A DNA stretch of 64,000 nt from Loxodes magnus (Eukaryota > Ciliophora > Karyorelictea > Loxodida > Loxodidae), in NCBI GenBank assembly GCA_946699065.1, contig CAMPDV010000122.1, positions 256,001 to 320,000 of the forward strand. The letters are read 5' to 3'. A program made the position numbers and the translations under genes. Positions 62,171 through 64,000 of the stretch are shown one piece after another. The notes beneath the pieces were generated by a model that was not told the origin of the DNA, did no database searches, and was given only the letters and a program-made list of their open reading frames with translations. Positions within the stretch are counted from its first letter, which is position 1. Every line of letters begins with the position of its first letter.

Positions 62171-63408
62171 TATTGTACGAAGGTAAAGAAAAGTCCAGCC
62201 GTTAGTGTGAGTGTAAACTCTTTTCCACATAGAAAGACACTCTAGAAACTTAACTAAGGATCTCTGTAAAAAAATGGATTTCCTGAAAAATCACTCATTT
62301 CGGTCGGAGGAAGAGTAAAAGCTCTTTAGAGTGCTGATTTTTCGAAGATTTAGTTTTGTACCTTTTCAATAACATCTTTCATGAATTTCTGTAGTTTCAT
62401 ATTAAGAGAATTCCTAATTTTTTCCAACATATCGAAGTCTTCTAATTTGAAGTCTTTTTTATTCTCTGAAAACGTTTTTGTTGGATCTACTTCATTCTAT
62501 TCTAATAAGTTTCAGTTTTCCTAGCCTGTGATTTATAATTAGTGATCGTATTCCCTTCTTAAGCTTACTGGAATAAAAATTTCATAGGTCTGTAATTGTG
62601 TTTTGTCTTTCTAGTTTATTCCTCTTGATTTAGCAGTTCCTGTTTCTTCCTTTGCAAGTGCTCTTACCAACTCTTCCATAGTTCCATCTGCCCATCCTGC
62701 TGGTGCGGCACCATGAATATACCATCCATGTAAAGCAGAGTCAAGAATCAAAATACTGACATTACTTATACTGCAAAGATCTGTGAAATTTTAAATTTTC
62801 AATGGAAGTCAGTTCTGGAAAAGTTTCCTGAAGATTACTTAAACATAAGCAATCACAATAAACAAACTTATACTTAAAAAGAATCTTAAGACAGGATTGA
62901 TTGGAGAATTCTGTATATCATCTCTACTTGGCTAAGATTAAGAAAGATGCTCCCAATCTACGCCAGAAAGAAGGAAGGCAAGAAGAATAAGAGTGAAAGG
63001 CATGCTAACATATCTGCAAGTTTGTAATTCATTAAACTCATTTACTACCAACAAAGGTCTCCAAGCTGAAACTGTTTCCTTGTAAACCTATTCAACTTAT
63101 TTAGTTTCTTATAGTAGCATAGTAAGTTAATCTGCTCCTGGTTTTATAATTCTGGTAGGTTTTTCCCAGTCTATAAAGTAATAATCTACTTATGATTGCT
63201 AAATTATTTAAATGACTGATCAAATTATCTAGCAGGCAAACACTGTCAAAAACATCCCAGCGAAACTACCATAATAGAAATCCTCATCTTCCTTTGAAGG
63301 TGTTAAAATGAACACACGATACTAAAGCTTGAAAAATATAAAAAAATAGGCAGAAAAAATGAAAATGTACCAGAAGAAAACGAAAGCAAATATTCCTATT
63401 AAATGAGT
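62171..63408 (-). pseudogene. Meckelin C-terminal fragment, near-identical to the unit-A gene
   Basis: The frame is open throughout and codes the same segment as 52683-53920, from FIGIFAFVFFWYIF to LTAGLFFTFVQ. Upstream it lacks the first membrane segment and start region; downstream it lacks the last ~45 codons, joining unrelated AT-rich sequence at 62170. Hence it is a gene fragment rather than a gene, though the part present shows no decay, which points to a very recent copy or gene conversion. Confidence 0.8.
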
Positions 63409-64000
63409 AGTTTGGAAAATTAAAAGTATTTGATATTTATTAATCTTTTAAAGCTTAATATTATATTTATTAGCTTATTATTTTAATTTTATTATTATTT
63501 TTTTAGTTTGTTTAAAATAGAGAACTGTTTATGTTTGCTTTAGAAATATCTTTTTGTTAGGTAATTTTAATTAAGTTTTTATTACTCTATGATTCTTTAC
63601 TTTACTAATTTAGCAGCCAGTTATTTTCTCTTATCCTTACTTTACTAAAGTCTTACACTTAAAATTTTCGAGAACTGATTTTTATTTTATGTAATGTCTA
63701 ATTGTTCAATCAGTTTAATATTATTTTGGAGTTAAATATCTAGTTTTATATTTACATTATATAGTAAAAACGCTCAAAGTTATACTTCTAATTGAACTAA
63801 TGGATAGTTCTTATTATAGAAAAGACAAAGATATATTAAACCTATACATCTGATTTTTACTAAAGCAGATTAATATCTTTAGATACATTCTAGCTTCATT
63901 AATTTTGCTAATTTAGCAGCTTGTAATATACTAGCTAACTGACTTTAAATTTATAAAAGTGATTTTTTAGATTTTTTTTAATTCTTGACTGACTATTCAG
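63409..64000. other. AT-rich sequence to window end
   Basis: Resembles 48770-49150 and 60110-60400 loosely, so a further array unit may begin here. No gene seen. Confidence 0.4.

Larger units (their letters stand above)
54480..63420. repeat. Segmental tandem duplication, unit B
   Basis: Counterpart of 41930-54340 with the same element order: decayed PLAC8 (54790-55200), PLAC8 (56050-56505), spacer, conserved peptide tract (59000-59170), meckelin mid-fragment (59735-60090), PLAC8 (60671-61126), spacer, meckelin C-terminal block (62171-63408). It lacks the three insertions of unit A. Confidence 0.7.

Overview
The window looks like nuclear DNA of a ciliate that has reassigned all three stop codons: UAA and UAG read as glutamine, and UGA reads as tryptophan inside genes yet ends them. 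Under the standard code every gene here shatters into short pieces; under this code long family-like proteins appear. The best evidence is UGA at family-conserved tryptophans: two tryptophans of a Myb repeat, the tryptophan near the start of PLAC8 proteins (a neighbouring paralogue has UGG at the same codon), and a tryptophan of an IP3-receptor MIR domain. Nearly all gene ends supported by homology are UGA. With introns of 16-22 nt and very AT-rich, long intergenic DNA, this fits a karyorelictean (Loxodes- or Parduczia-like) best, and a Condylostoma-like heterotrich second. The genus is inference.

Layout. 1-18 kb: a membrane-anchored CDPK-type pseudokinase (minus), a PLAC8 gene and a decayed meckelin (TMEM67) copy (plus), a PEX6-type peroxisomal AAA ATPase (plus), a doubtful small ORF, a two-repeat Myb protein (minus) and a double-FHA protein (plus). 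19-28 kb: a graveyard of AT-rich repeats, retroelement-like relics, a 5'-truncated LINE reverse transcriptase, meckelin and PLAC8 fragments, and one unassigned gene with a repeated beta-rich motif (minus, 25983-26816). 29.9-31.7 kb: a highly charged, glutamine-rich protein with 54-bp repeats. 33.0-41.6 kb: one 8.5-kb open frame for a full-length IP3-receptor-type calcium-release channel (minus). 42-63.4 kb: a tandem segmental duplication with a period of roughly 9.5-12.7 kb, each unit carrying several PLAC8 genes or pseudogenes and meckelin pieces, all on the minus strand.

Together the intact genes point to calcium signalling (IP3 receptor, CDPK relative), cilia (meckelin), peroxisome import (PEX6), membrane PLAC8 proteins and nuclear regulation (Myb, FHA). 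No rRNA, CRISPR array or convincing tRNA was seen. All calls come from reading by eye; introns and some ends are inferred from frame and homology.
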